From NCBI RefSeq assembly GCF_023660105.1, contig NZ_JAMHGA010000038.1:1-64000 (forward strand): a DNA stretch of 64,000 nt, written 5' to 3'. The notes under the pieces are model-generated. The model had not been told where the DNA came from. It saw only the letters and a program-made list of their open reading frames with translations, and searched no databases. The stretch is from Desulfovibrio aminophilus. Lineage in GTDB: Bacteria > Desulfobacterota > Desulfovibrionia > Desulfovibrionales > Desulfovibrionaceae. Of this stretch, positions 9,013-17,533 are shown one piece after another. Position 1 is the stretch's first letter, and every line of letters starts with the position of its first letter. The translations under genes and the position numbers were made by a program.

Positions 9013-9303
9013 ATGGCCAAGAAGTCCCTGTGCGCCTGGCAGGAGCTGGCCCTCGGAGCGGCCGTTCTGGAGCCGGGCAGCGCCGCCGGGTTGAAGACCG
9101 GCGACTGGCGCACCCTCATCCCGCGCCTGGACGAGGAGAAGTGCATCAAGTGCGGCATGTGCGAACTCTACTGCCCGGAGTTCTGCATCAGCGAACACGG
9201 CGACGGCTTCTTCCGGCCGGACTACGACTACTGCAAGGGCTGCGGCATCTGCGCCAACGAATGCCCCAAAGAGGCCATCAGCATGGTCCTGGAGGAGAAG
9301 TGA
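9013..9303 (+). CDS. porD: Pyruvate:ferredoxin oxidoreductase, delta (ferredoxin-like) subunit
   Basis: 96-residue protein with two [4Fe-4S] motifs: C-x2-C-x2-C-x3-C in CIKCGMCELYCP and CKGCGICANECP. This is the electron-output subunit of four-subunit 2-oxoacid:ferredoxin oxidoreductases. The N-terminal 45 residues carry the family's short lead-in. ATG at 9013 follows AGGAGG at 6-base spacing. The stop overlaps the start of the alpha subunit gene (TGATG). Confidence 0.9.
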   Translation: MAKKSLCAWQELALGAAVLEPGSAAGLKTGDWRTLIPRLDEEKCIKCGMCELYCPEFCISEHGDGFFRPDYDYCKGCGICANECPKEAISMVLEEK

Positions 9304-10481
9304 TGCTCAAGAAGCGCGTCGGCATCGAAGTCTCCCTGGCCGTGGCCGAAGCCGTGAAGCTGGCCCGGGCCCAGGTCGTCTCGGCCTACCCCATCACCCC
9401 CCAGACCCACATCGTGGAGGAGCTGTCCACTTACGTGGCCAACGGCGAGCTGGACGCGGAGTTCATCCCCGTGGAGTCCGAGCACTCGGCCATGAGCGCG
9501 GCGGTCGGAGCCTCGGCCGCCGGGACCCGCGTGTACACGGCCACCTCCTCCCAGGGCCTGGCCCTGATGCACGAAATCCTGTTCATCGCCTCGGCCCAGC
9601 GGCTGCCCATCGTCATGACCGTGGCCAACCGCTCCCTGTCCGGGCCCATCTCCATCTGGAACGACCATTCGGACATCATGGCCGAGCGCGACATCGGCTG
9701 GGTCCAGCTCTTCGTCGAGGACGGCCAGGAGTCCACCGAACTGACCATCGCGGCCTTCAAGATCGCCGAGGACCACCGCGTGCTCCTGCCCGTGGCCGTG
9801 AACATGGACGGCTTCATCCTCACGCACATGATCGAGCCTGTGGTCTTCCCGGAGCAGGCCGAGGTGGACGCCTTCCTGCCGCCCTACTCCCCGGCCCTGC
9901 GCCTCGACCCGGCCAAGCCCGTGACCATGGGCCCGGTGGGCGTGCCCGAGGTCTACATGGAGGCCAAGAAGCAGTGCGAACAGGCCCTGCTGGACTCCAA
10001 GGCCGTGGTCAAGGAGGTGCTCGGCGAGGTGAACGCGGCCTTCGACCGCAAGTACGACCTCGTGGAGACCAACGGCAAAAAGAAGGCCAAGACCCTCTTC
10101 GTGACCATGGGCTCCCTGGGCGAGAGCGTCTGGAGCGCCGTGGACGCGCTCAACGAGGACGGCGAGGACGTGGGCCAGGTGCGCATCCGCCTCTGGCGGC
10201 CGTTCCCGGTGAAGGAGTTCAAGAAGGCCTGCAAGGGGGCCAAGCGGCTCATCGTCATCGACCGGGCCATGAGCCCCGGCTCCGTCTGCGGCCCGGTGGC
10301 CCAGGAACTGAAGAACGTCTTCTACGGCGACAAGGACGCGCCCGAGATCATCGACGTGGTCGCCGGGCTGGGCGGGCGGGACGTGCCCGTGGCCGATTTC
10401 CGCGAAATGTACCGTCTGGCCAAGAAGGGCAAGCTGGACAAGACCTACACGCTCTGGGGGGTGGACGGCAATGCTGACTGA
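9303..10481 (+). CDS. porA: Pyruvate:ferredoxin oxidoreductase, alpha subunit
   Basis: 392-residue pyrimidine-binding subunit with a transketolase-like fold. AYPITPQTHIVEEL near residue 28 and EFIPVESEHSA near 55 are hallmarks of PorA. The C-terminal half carries the transketolase C domain (from KTLFVTMGSLGE, about 265). With PorB and PorD it would oxidise pyruvate and CoA to acetyl-CoA and CO2, reducing ferredoxin. A 2-oxoisovalerate or other 2-oxoacid substrate is possible, but this motif set fits pyruvate best. The gene overlaps porB by 11 bases. Confidence 0.88.
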   Translation: MLKKRVGIEVSLAVAEAVKLARAQVVSAYPITPQTHIVEELSTYVANGELDAEFIPVESEHSAMSAAVGASAAGTRVYTATSSQGLALMHEILFIASAQRLPIVMTVANRSLSGPISIWNDHSDIMAERDIGWVQLFVEDGQESTELTIAAFKIAEDHRVLLPVAVNMDGFILTHMIEPVVFPEQAEVDAFLPPYSPALRLDPAKPVTMGPVGVPEVYMEAKKQCEQALLDSKAVVKEVLGEVNAAFDRKYDLVETNGKKKAKTLFVTMGSLGESVWSAVDALNEDGEDVGQVRIRLWRPFPVKEFKKACKGAKRLIVIDRAMSPGSVCGPVAQELKNVFYGDKDAPEIIDVVAGLGGRDVPVADFREMYRLAKKGKLDKTYTLWGVDGNAD

Positions 10482-11424
10482 CATCGCCATCGACTACGAG
10501 AAGATCACGGCCAAGAACCTGCCCAAGGAGTGCATGATCTCCTCCGGCCACCGCGCCTGTCAGGGCTGCGGCGAAATCCTGGCCATGGGCATGGTGACCA
10601 AGGCCGCCGGCAGGGACATCGTGGTGGCCAACGCCACGGGCTGCATGGAGATCGTCACCTCGCCCTATCCCCAGACCGCCTGGAAGCTGCCCTGGATGCA
10701 CGTGGCCTTCGAGAACACGGCCGCCGTGGGCTCGGGCATCGAGGCCGGGCTCAAGGTCCTGCACCGCCAGGGCAAGATCAAGAAGAAGCCGCACGTGATC
10801 TGTTTCGCGGGTGACGGGGCCACGGCCGACATCGGCCTCCAGGCCCTGTCCGGGGCTCTGGAGCGCGGCCACGACATGCTCTACGTCTGCCTGGACAACG
10901 AAGCATACATGAACACGGGCATCCAGCGCTCCAGCTCCACGCCCTGGGGCGCCACGACCACCACCTCGCCCGCGGGTAAGCAGAGCAAGGGCCAGCACAC
11001 CCAGAAGAAGAACCTGCCGCTCATCGCGGCGGCCCACGGCATCCCTTACGTGGCCACCGCCTCCCCGGCCTTCCACCTGGACCTGATGAACAAGGTCCGC
11101 AAGGCCCTGGCCGTGGACGGCCCGGCCTACCTGCACGTCTACGCCCCCTGCCCCACGGGCTGGGGACTGGCCGGGGCCAAGTCCGTGGAAATCGCCCGGC
11201 TGGCCGTGAACACCAAGGTCTTCCCGCTCTACGAGGTCATCGGCGGCCGCTTCGTCATCAGCCGCAAGCCCGCCAAACCCCAGCCCGTGCTGGACTACCT
11301 CAAGCCGCAGCGCCGCTTCCGCCACCTGGGCGAAAACGACGTGGCCGCCATCCAGCACAGCGTGGACGCGGCCTGGGACTATCTGGAGAGGTTGGCGAAA
11401 GCCACGGGGAAAGACGAAGAGTAA
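10471..11424 (+). CDS. porB: Pyruvate:ferredoxin oxidoreductase, beta (thiamine diphosphate) subunit
   Basis: 317 residues. HRACQGCGE (about 28) is the cysteine pair that helps bind the proximal [4Fe-4S] cluster. CFAGDGATADIGLQALSGALERG is the thiamine-diphosphate binding stretch (GDG, with the later asparagine in LDNEAYMNTG). The further conserved cysteine lies in APCPTGWG. All are as in PorB. It is the last gene of the unit: a strong hairpin follows 9 bases after the stop, and no gamma subunit gene (porG) is present on either side. Confidence 0.9.
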   Translation: MLTDIAIDYEKITAKNLPKECMISSGHRACQGCGEILAMGMVTKAAGRDIVVANATGCMEIVTSPYPQTAWKLPWMHVAFENTAAVGSGIEAGLKVLHRQGKIKKKPHVICFAGDGATADIGLQALSGALERGHDMLYVCLDNEAYMNTGIQRSSSTPWGATTTTSPAGKQSKGQHTQKKNLPLIAAAHGIPYVATASPAFHLDLMNKVRKALAVDGPAYLHVYAPCPTGWGLAGAKSVEIARLAVNTKVFPLYEVIGGRFVISRKPAKPQPVLDYLKPQRRFRHLGENDVAAIQHSVDAAWDYLERLAKATGKDEE

Positions 11425-11432
11425 GTCGAAAA

Positions 11433-11468
11433 GCGAGGGGGACCTTTCTTCAGAAAGGTCCCCCTCGC
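11433..11468. terminator. Strong hairpin between porB and the ABC transporter operon
   Basis: A perfect 17-bp inverted repeat (11433-11449 with 11452-11468) lies between two convergent transcription units, 9 bases after porB and 33 bases after the end of the minus-strand ATPase gene. The T-tract is weak in both directions, but position and stem strength support a shared terminator. Confidence 0.75.
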
Positions 11469-11500
11469 GCTCCCCTCCAAAGACTTTCAACAAAAAGGCA

Positions 11501-13030
11501 TCAGGAATCCGTGACCCCGGCCATGAACAGGCCGATCTTGTCCACACTCTCCTTGTCCGCGATCGGGAAGGTCTCCACGATCCGGCCCCGGTACATCACC
11601 GCCACCCGGTCGGCCAATTGCAGGGCCTCGTTCAGGTCGCCGGTGACGAGCAGGATTCCGGCCATGTCCCGGGCGTCCAGGAGCCTGCGCCAGACCTCCT
11701 CGGTGGCCGCCACGTCCAGGCCCTGGGTGGGCTGCTCGGCCACGATGAGCTTGGGCTCGCGGTAGAGTTCGCGGGCCAGCACGGCCTTCTGGAGGTTGCC
11801 GCCCGAGAGCTGCCAGGCCAGCACGCGCACCCGGCCGGGCTTGATGTTGAACTTGCGCACCAGCTCGCGGGTGTCGGCCACGGCCCGGGCCTTCTGCAAC
11901 AGGGGACCAGCCTTGAAGCCCTTGCGCGTGGTGAGCAGCATGTTGTCCACGAGGTTCTTGTTGGGCATGGTGGCCAGGCCCAGCCGGTCCTCGGGAATGT
12001 AGGACAGGGTGTGCTTCCAGTCCGGGTCCGCGTAGTACTCGCGCCAGGGCTTGTCCAGGATGAAGACCGTGTCGCGCGGGGGCTGGATCAGCCCGCAAAC
12101 CGCCTCCACCAGGGCCTTCTGGCCGTTTCCGGCCACGCCCACCACGGCCAGGACCTCGCCCCGGCGCAGGCTCATGGACACGTCCGAGAGCCCCAGGCCG
12201 GTGAGGTTCTTCACCTCCAGCACGGTTTCGCGAAGTTCGGCGGCCTCGTGGTCCACCTCCAGGAGCACGTCCTTGCCGACCATGATCCGGGCCAGGTCGG
12301 CCTTGGAGCCGATCTCCTCCGGGGTCAGCTCGGCCTCCACCCGCCCGGCGCGCAGGATGGCGATCTCGTCGGCGATGGCCAGGACCTCTTCCAGCTTGTG
12401 GCTGATGAAGACCACGGCCTTGCCTTGGCTGGTCATGGACCAGAGGGCTTCGAAGAGGCGGAAGGTCTCCTCCGGCGTGAGCACGGCCGTGGGTTCGTCG
12501 AAGATGAGCACCCGGCTTTCGCGGGCCAGGAGCTTGAGGATCTCCACCCGCTGCTTCTCGCCCATGGACAGGTCGCCCACGCGCGCGGCCGGATCGATGT
12601 CCAGGCGGTACTGGGCGGCCAGCTCGGCCACCCGGCGCTCCATCTCCCGGGGATTGACGAAGAAGCCCTTTTCCTGGCCCAGGAGCACGTTCTCGGCCAC
12701 GGTCATGGCGTTCACCAGCATGAAGTGCTGGTAGACCATGCCGATGCCCGCGCCGATGGCCTCGCGGGCCGAGGCGAAGCGGACCTCGCGGCCGTCCACC
12801 TCGATATGCCCGGCGTCCGGGGCCAGGCGGCCGGCCAGCATGCTCATGAGCGTGCTCTTGCCCGCGCCGTTTTCCCCGAGCAGGGCCTTGATCCGGCCCG
12901 GACGGATTTCCAGGGTGATGTCGTCGTTGGCCGTGACCTTGCCGAAGCGTTTGGTCAACCCGCGCAGGGCCACCAGGGGCTCGGCGTCGGGCAGGGCCAG
13001 ACGGGGCGGGCGGGCGGGCAGCTGGTCCAC
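11501..13030 (-). CDS. ABC transporter ATP-binding protein, BMP-type nucleoside uptake
   Basis: 509-residue double ATPase, as in ribose and nucleoside importers. The first domain has Walker A GENGAGKST (about 53) and signature LSMGEKQR. The second has a degenerate P-loop (GVAGNGQKA) and signature LSGGNLQK, a pattern typical of this family (YufO/NupO, RbsA relatives). The start is a GTG at 13030, with GGAGG 6 bases upstream inside the preceding permease gene. It is the last gene of the operon, after the binding lipoprotein and two permeases; many relatives have the ATPase right after the binding protein. Confidence 0.88.
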   Translation of the reverse strand: MDQLPARPPRLALPDAEPLVALRGLTKRFGKVTANDDITLEIRPGRIKALLGENGAGKSTLMSMLAGRLAPDAGHIEVDGREVRFASAREAIGAGIGMVYQHFMLVNAMTVAENVLLGQEKGFFVNPREMERRVAELAAQYRLDIDPAARVGDLSMGEKQRVEILKLLARESRVLIFDEPTAVLTPEETFRLFEALWSMTSQGKAVVFISHKLEEVLAIADEIAILRAGRVEAELTPEEIGSKADLARIMVGKDVLLEVDHEAAELRETVLEVKNLTGLGLSDVSMSLRRGEVLAVVGVAGNGQKALVEAVCGLIQPPRDTVFILDKPWREYYADPDWKHTLSYIPEDRLGLATMPNKNLVDNMLLTTRKGFKAGPLLQKARAVADTRELVRKFNIKPGRVRVLAWQLSGGNLQKAVLARELYREPKLIVAEQPTQGLDVAATEEVWRRLLDARDMAGILLVTGDLNEALQLADRVAVMYRGRIVETFPIADKESVDKIGLFMAGVTDS

Positions 13031-13031
13031 G

Positions 13032-13952
13032 TCAGCCCTCCGGCTCGATGTTCACGCCCAGGGCCGCCGGGGCGTCGGTTCCATGTCCGCGCCAGGCCGA
13101 GAGCACGAGCACGATCACGGTCAGGGCATAGGGCAGCATGAGCAGCAGCGACGAGGGCAGGTTCGTGCCCGTGGCCTGGAGCCGCAGCTGGAAGGCCATG
13201 ACCCCGCCGAAGAGATAGGCCCCGGCCACGGCCCGGCCCGGCCGCCAGAAGGCGAAGATGACCAGGGCCACGGCGATCCAGCCGCGCCCGGCGGAAAGCC
13301 CGTTGGTCCAGAGGTGGGTGTAGGCCAGGGAGAGATAGGCTCCGCCCAGGCCCACCAGGAAGCCGCCGCCCACCGCCGACAGGGCGCGCAACCGCAGGGG
13401 CTTGAGCCCGGCGGCGGCCGCCGCGGCGGGCATCTCGCCGGTGGCCGTGATGGCCATGCCCAGGCTGGTGCGGCGCATGACAAGCCAGAATACGAACGGC
13501 AGCACGTAGGACAGGTAGACCAGGGCGTCCTGGCGGAAGAGCACCGGCCCCAGGCCCGGCAGGTCGCCCAGGCCCGGGAGTGCGAACTTGGAGAAGCCCG
13601 GCGCGGCCAGCCCGATGTACGGCGTGCCGAAGAAATGCGTGAGGCCCAGGCCCAGGATGGTCAGGGCCAGGCCGGAGACCACCTGGTTGCCCAGGAAGCG
13701 GATGCAGACCAGGGCGTGCAGCGAGGCCAGACAGGCCCCGGCCAGCCCTCCGGCCAGGAACCCCAGCCAGGGCGAGCCCGTGAGGAAGGCGGTGAGGAAG
13801 GCCGCCAGGGCGGCCACGCTCATCATGCCCTCCACGCCCAGGTTGAGCACCCCGCCCTTCTCCGAAAGCATCTCGCCCAGGGTGGCGTAGAGCACCGGAG
13901 TGCCCGACTGCACGGCGGCGGCCAGGAGCGCGACGATGATTTCCCAGTCCAC
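13032..13952 (-). CDS. ABC transporter permease, BMP-type nucleoside uptake (second permease)
   Basis: 306-residue inner-membrane protein of the branched-chain/ribose permease superfamily with about eight hydrophobic segments. The early stretch TLGEMLSEKGGVLNLGVEGMM is typical of YufQ/NupQ-like permeases. The start is a GTG at 13952 with GGGGAG upstream; only 3 bases separate it from the preceding permease stop. It forms the membrane channel together with the 354-residue permease. Confidence 0.87.
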   Translation of the reverse strand: MDWEIIVALLAAAVQSGTPVLYATLGEMLSEKGGVLNLGVEGMMSVAALAAFLTAFLTGSPWLGFLAGGLAGACLASLHALVCIRFLGNQVVSGLALTILGLGLTHFFGTPYIGLAAPGFSKFALPGLGDLPGLGPVLFRQDALVYLSYVLPFVFWLVMRRTSLGMAITATGEMPAAAAAAGLKPLRLRALSAVGGGFLVGLGGAYLSLAYTHLWTNGLSAGRGWIAVALVIFAFWRPGRAVAGAYLFGGVMAFQLRLQATGTNLPSSLLLMLPYALTVIVLVLSAWRGHGTDAPAALGVNIEPEG

Positions 13953-13955
13953 GGC

Positions 13956-15020
13956 CTACTCCCCGCGCCGCCGTTCCAGGCGGTAGGTCTGGAAGAACTG
14001 CCCGGCCAGCACCGTGAGCAGGATGAGCCCCTCCATGATCGAGCCGTACGCCGCCGGAACCTGCATCTCCAGTTGGAGGTTCTCCACGCCCACACGCAGC
14101 AGGGCCAGGAGGAACGAGGCCAGGGCGATGGGCAGGGGCTCCAGGCGCGCCAGCCAGGCCACCACGATGGCCGTGTAGCCGTAGCCGGTCATGATGCTCG
14201 GCTGGAGCCGCCCCAGGGCGGCCGAGGTCTCCACGCACCCGGCCAGGCCGGACAGGGCCCCGGATACGGCCATGACGAAGGCCACCAGGAAGCCGTAGCG
14301 CAGGCCCGCGTAACGGGCCACGCGCGCGCCCTCGCCGCCGGCCTTGAGTTCATAACCCAGGATCGTGAAGCGGAAGAAGGCCCAGAAGCCCACTCCGGCC
14401 ACCGCGCAGACCGCCAGGCCCCAGTGCAGGCGCGTGCCGCCGATGGGGCCGAGGATGGCGTTGGGGCTGAACTCCGGGGTCATGGGGAAGCCGAAGCTGG
14501 AGGGATCCTTCCAGACTCCGAAGACGAGGTAGTCCAGGAGCAGGATGGCGATGTAGTTCAGCATGAGCGTGGTGATGATCTCGCTCACCTTGAAACGCAG
14601 CTTGAGCCAGGCCGGAATGAAGGCCCAGAGGCCTCCGGCGGCCAGGGCCGCCAGGAACATGAGCGGCAGGAGCAGCGGCTTGGGCAGGGCCGGGAAGGAC
14701 AGAGCCGCCCAGGTGGCGGCCATGGCCCCCAGGGCGAACTGGCCCTCGGCCCCGATGTTCCAGACCTGCATACGGAAGGCCACGGCCACGCCCAGGGAGC
14801 AGAGGAAGATGGGCACGGCCTTGCGCAGGGCGTCCTCCAGGGCGAAGAGGTGGCCGAAGGTCCCCTGCCAGAGCACCAACGCGCCCTGCAACGGCGACTT
14901 GCCCTGGGCCGCCAGCATGAGGATGGCGGCCGAGAGGGAAAAGGCGAGGGCGCCCAGGACGATGACCAGGGCGCCCCCCCTCCAGGGCTCGTCTCGCTTG
15001 ATGACGCGGAACGCGGCCAT
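13956..15020 (-). CDS. ABC transporter permease, BMP-type nucleoside uptake (first permease)
   Basis: 354-residue inner-membrane protein with about nine hydrophobic segments. The segment with NIGAEGQFALGAM and the cytoplasmic stretch containing GARVARYAGLR are typical of the YufP/NupP-like partner permease. It follows the binding lipoprotein gene by 6 bases and precedes the second permease by 3, a tightly packed operon. Confidence 0.87.
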   Translation of the reverse strand: MAAFRVIKRDEPWRGGALVIVLGALAFSLSAAILMLAAQGKSPLQGALVLWQGTFGHLFALEDALRKAVPIFLCSLGVAVAFRMQVWNIGAEGQFALGAMAATWAALSFPALPKPLLLPLMFLAALAAGGLWAFIPAWLKLRFKVSEIITTLMLNYIAILLLDYLVFGVWKDPSSFGFPMTPEFSPNAILGPIGGTRLHWGLAVCAVAGVGFWAFFRFTILGYELKAGGEGARVARYAGLRYGFLVAFVMAVSGALSGLAGCVETSAALGRLQPSIMTGYGYTAIVVAWLARLEPLPIALASFLLALLRVGVENLQLEMQVPAAYGSIMEGLILLTVLAGQFFQTYRLERRRGE

Positions 15021-15026
15021 TGCAGT

Positions 15027-16184
15027 CTACTCGGTGGTGCCGACCACGCCCTCGACGAACCAGGTCATGCCCAGCAGGTCGGGATCGGAGGCCTTCTGCC
15101 CGGCGGCGATGCGCTCCTTGCCGGACTGGTCCTTGATCGGGCCGACGAAGATCTCGTCCTTGCCCGCCTTGAGCTCGGCGCGCTTGGCCTCGACCTTGGC
15201 CTTGACTTCCTCGGGAACCAGCTGGCTATAGGGGGCGATGTCCACCACGCCCTTGTCCATGCCTTCCCAGATGGCCTGTCCGCCCTTCCAGGCGCCGTTC
15301 TTCACCTCTTCCACGGTCTTCACATAGAACGGAGCCCAGTTCCAAACGGCGGAGGTCAGGATGGCCTTGGGCGCGAAGGAGCTCATGTCGGAGTTGTAGC
15401 CGATGCTGTAGACGCCGCGCTGCTGGGCGGCCTCCTGCGGGGCCGGGGAGTCCTGGTGCTGGGCCAGGACGTCCGCGCCCACGTCCAGCAGGCTCACGGC
15501 GGCGTCCTTCTCCAGGGCCGGGTCATACCAGGTCTTGGTCCAGACCACGCGGACCTGGGCCTTGGGGTTCACGGAGCGCGCGCCCAGGGTGAAGGCGTTG
15601 ATGCCCCGGATGACCTCGGGAATCGGGAACGCGGCCACGTAGCCGAGGACGTTCTTCTTGGTCATCAGGCCCGCGAGCATGCCCGTGAGATAGCGGGCCT
15701 GGTACATGCGGCCGAAGTAGTTGCTCATGTTCGGGGCGGTCTTGAAGCCCGAGCAGTGCATGATCCTGACGTTCGGATACTCCTTGGCCACCTTCAGGCT
15801 CGGGTCCATGAAGCCGAAGCTGGTAGAGAAGATCAGGTCGAAATCCTTGCGGGCCATGTTGGTGATGACGCGCTCGGAGTCGGCGCCCTCGGGCACGGAC
15901 TCCACGTAGGAGGCCTCCACGCCGGGCATGGCGGCCACGGCCTTGTAGCCCTGATGGTGGGCGTAGGAGTATCCGGCGTCGCCCACGGGCGAGACGTAGA
16001 CGAAGCCGACCTTGAGCGTCTTCCCGGCGGCCGGGGCCGGAGCGGCCTTGGTCTCGGCGGCGGGCTGGGCGGACTGCGCGGACTGGGCCGCGGGCTTCTG
16101 CTCGGGCTTCTGGTCACAGGCGGCCAGGCCCAGGACGAGCACCGCGCCCAGACACAGGGCCAACATCTTGAACGTGCGCTTCAT
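15027..16184 (-). CDS. BMP family substrate-binding lipoprotein (nucleoside/purine uptake)
   Basis: 385-residue periplasmic binding lipoprotein of the Bmp/Med/PnrA family. A lipoprotein signal peptide ends in GLAAC, with the lipidated Cys at residue 23, then a low-complexity Ala/Gln/Pro linker. The mature part starts KVGFVYVSPVGDAGYSY, the usual first strand of BMP proteins. Relatives bind purine nucleosides. ATG at 16184 (or 16187) follows GGAGG. It comes 80 bases after gpt, supporting purine salvage: nucleosides or bases enter by this transporter and Gpt turns bases into nucleotides. Confidence 0.87.
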   Translation of the reverse strand: MKRTFKMLALCLGAVLVLGLAACDQKPEQKPAAQSAQSAQPAAETKAAPAPAAGKTLKVGFVYVSPVGDAGYSYAHHQGYKAVAAMPGVEASYVESVPEGADSERVITNMARKDFDLIFSTSFGFMDPSLKVAKEYPNVRIMHCSGFKTAPNMSNYFGRMYQARYLTGMLAGLMTKKNVLGYVAAFPIPEVIRGINAFTLGARSVNPKAQVRVVWTKTWYDPALEKDAAVSLLDVGADVLAQHQDSPAPQEAAQQRGVYSIGYNSDMSSFAPKAILTSAVWNWAPFYVKTVEEVKNGAWKGGQAIWEGMDKGVVDIAPYSQLVPEEVKAKVEAKRAELKAGKDEIFVGPIKDQSGKERIAAGQKASDPDLLGMTWFVEGVVGTTE

Positions 16185-16264
16185 CATCTTCCTCCGTTTC
16201 ATCCAATGGTTACGGCATCGGGCGCACTGCCCGACGCAATGTCGGCCGCCCTTTCGCGACCGGA

Positions 16265-16747
16265 TCAGACGCCTTTCTTGACGATGGGCTGAACGAACCG
16301 GGACTCCGCGTCCCATGGAAACAGGATCCAGGTGTCCTGGCTCACCTCGGTGATGAAGGTGTCCACCAGGGGACGTCCTTCGGGCTTGGCGTAGACCGTG
16401 GCGAAGTGGGCCCTGGGCAGCATCTCCCGGACGAGGCGCGCGGTGCGCCCGGTGTCCACCAGGTCGTCCACCAGGAGCCAGCCCGCGCCGTCGCCGCGAA
16501 CTTCCTTGAGCAGCGTGGCCCCGCCCTGCTTTTGCCAGTCATAGCTGGAGACGCAGACCGTGTCGATGAGCCGGATGTCCAGTTCGCGGGCGATGATGGC
16601 CGCCGGAACCAGGCCGCCCCGGGTCACGGCGTGGATGCCCTCGAAGGGCCCCTTGTCCATGAGCCGCCAGGACAGGGCCCGGCAGTCCCGGTGCAGCTGC
16701 TCCCAGGAAATGGGATACATCTTGCTGTAGCGATCCGAGAACGACAC
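16265..16747 (-). CDS. gpt: Xanthine(-guanine) phosphoribosyltransferase
   Basis: Purine salvage enzyme of 160 residues joining xanthine, guanine or hypoxanthine to PRPP. The PRPP-binding loop [13 protein letters not shown] is intact. The C-terminal half parallels E. coli Gpt closely ([10 protein letters not shown], then [10 protein letters not shown]). The start is set at the GTG at 16747, which has AAGGAG 6 bases upstream; a TTG at 16753 lies directly against that site and is unlikely. It lies first in line before the BMP transporter genes. Confidence 0.9.
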   Translation of the reverse strand: MSFSDRYSKMYPISWEQLHRDCRALSWRLMDKGPFEGIHAVTRGGLVPAAIIARELDIRLIDTVCVSSYDWQKQGGATLLKEVRGDGAGWLLVDDLVDTGRTARLVREMLPRAHFATVYAKPEGRPLVDTFITEVSQDTWILFPWDAESRFVQPIVKKGV

Positions 16748-16767
16748 GGACAACTCCTTGAAAAGTC

Positions 16768-16797
16768 AGAAAAAAGAATAGGCGCATCCGCTGCGCC
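16768..16797 (-). terminator. Intrinsic terminator after the glk-VTT unit
   Basis: On the minus strand, a 6-bp stem GGCGCA/TGCGCC (16797-16792 with 16786-16781) with a five-base loop is followed by a T-rich tract (16780-16768). It sits between the VTT gene and gpt, so it separates sugar phosphorylation from purine salvage. Confidence 0.65.
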
Positions 16798-16828
16798 ACA
16801 AGTCCTTTACCCCAGGTCCGGGAATCCT

Positions 16829-17533
16829 TCAACCGGTCTGGGCCCGGCCCGCCCGCCCAAGGGCCAGGGGCAGGCCGTGGCGCAGCGCCAGGGGCCCGAT
16901 CACGGCCAGCGCCAAGGCCGAGAGCAGTCCCGGAGACGCCAGGTCACCGGGAACACGGATCGCGGCCAGGGCGCGGCCCGCATTGGCCAGGAGCAGGGCC
17001 TCCGGCAGCAGGCCCAGGAAGGTGGCCCCCAGGAAGGCGGCGGGCCGCAGCCGCGTAAAGGCCACGGCCACGTTGGTGAGAAAGAACGGCGCGGAGCCGG
17101 TGAGGCGCAGGCTGAAGAGATACCACGCGCCCTTGCGCTCCACGCCGAAATTGACGCGCCGCAGCCCCGGCCCGAAGCGCCTCCGGGCCCAGGCCGACAG
17201 GGGGCCGCGCGCCAGGGACCGGACCGCAGCCGCACCGAACGCCGCGCCGCAGGCCGCCGCGAGCCCTCCGGAAAAGAAACCGCAGGCCGCGCCCGCCGCC
17301 ACGGCCGCCACGATCCGGCCCGGACCGGGAAGCATGGCCAGCAAAGCGGCGACGAGCAGGGCTCCAGCCCACAGCGCCGCCGGATGGGCAGCCTCGAACA
17401 GGGCCAGCTGGTCCCGGACGGCCTGGAGGCCTTCCAGTCCGACGGTTCCCCACGGGCTCAGGGCGAAAAAGGCCGCCAGGGCCATGACGGCCAGAAGCGT
17501 CAGGATCAGACGGTTCAGGGGAGATGAGAGCAT
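16829..17533 (-). CDS. VTT-domain (TVP38/TMEM64 family) membrane protein
   Basis: 234-residue inner-membrane protein with about five to six hydrophobic segments. The VTT pattern is visible in the central LPGPGRIVAAVAAGAACGF stretch, then the F-x-L-R-L-T-G-S-A-P-F segment (FSLRLTGSAPFF) and LGATFLGLLPE. Family members are linked to lipid scrambling and envelope homeostasis, but the cargo here is unknown. The start codon pair (17536/17533) overlaps the glk stop, with GGAGG just before; 17533 has the better spacing. Co-translated with glk. Confidence 0.78.
   Translation of the reverse strand: MLSSPLNRLILTLLAVMALAAFFALSPWGTVGLEGLQAVRDQLALFEAAHPAALWAGALLVAALLAMLPGPGRIVAAVAAGAACGFFSGGLAAACGAAFGAAAVRSLARGPLSAWARRRFGPGLRRVNFGVERKGAWYLFSLRLTGSAPFFLTNVAVAFTRLRPAAFLGATFLGLLPEALLLANAGRALAAIRVPGDLASPGLLSALALAVIGPLALRHGLPLALGRAGRAQTG

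Noticed and set aside
12738-16292. 1184-codon open frame on the plus strand over the ABC transporter genes
   Set aside because: Antisense shadow of GC-rich coding sequence: its translation is low-complexity Gly/His/Ala/Gln, and the opposite strand encodes four well-formed transport proteins.
16748-16828. Purine riboswitch before gpt
   Set aside because: The 80-base gap contains a simple terminator of the upstream unit and no aptamer-like three-way junction could be drawn.
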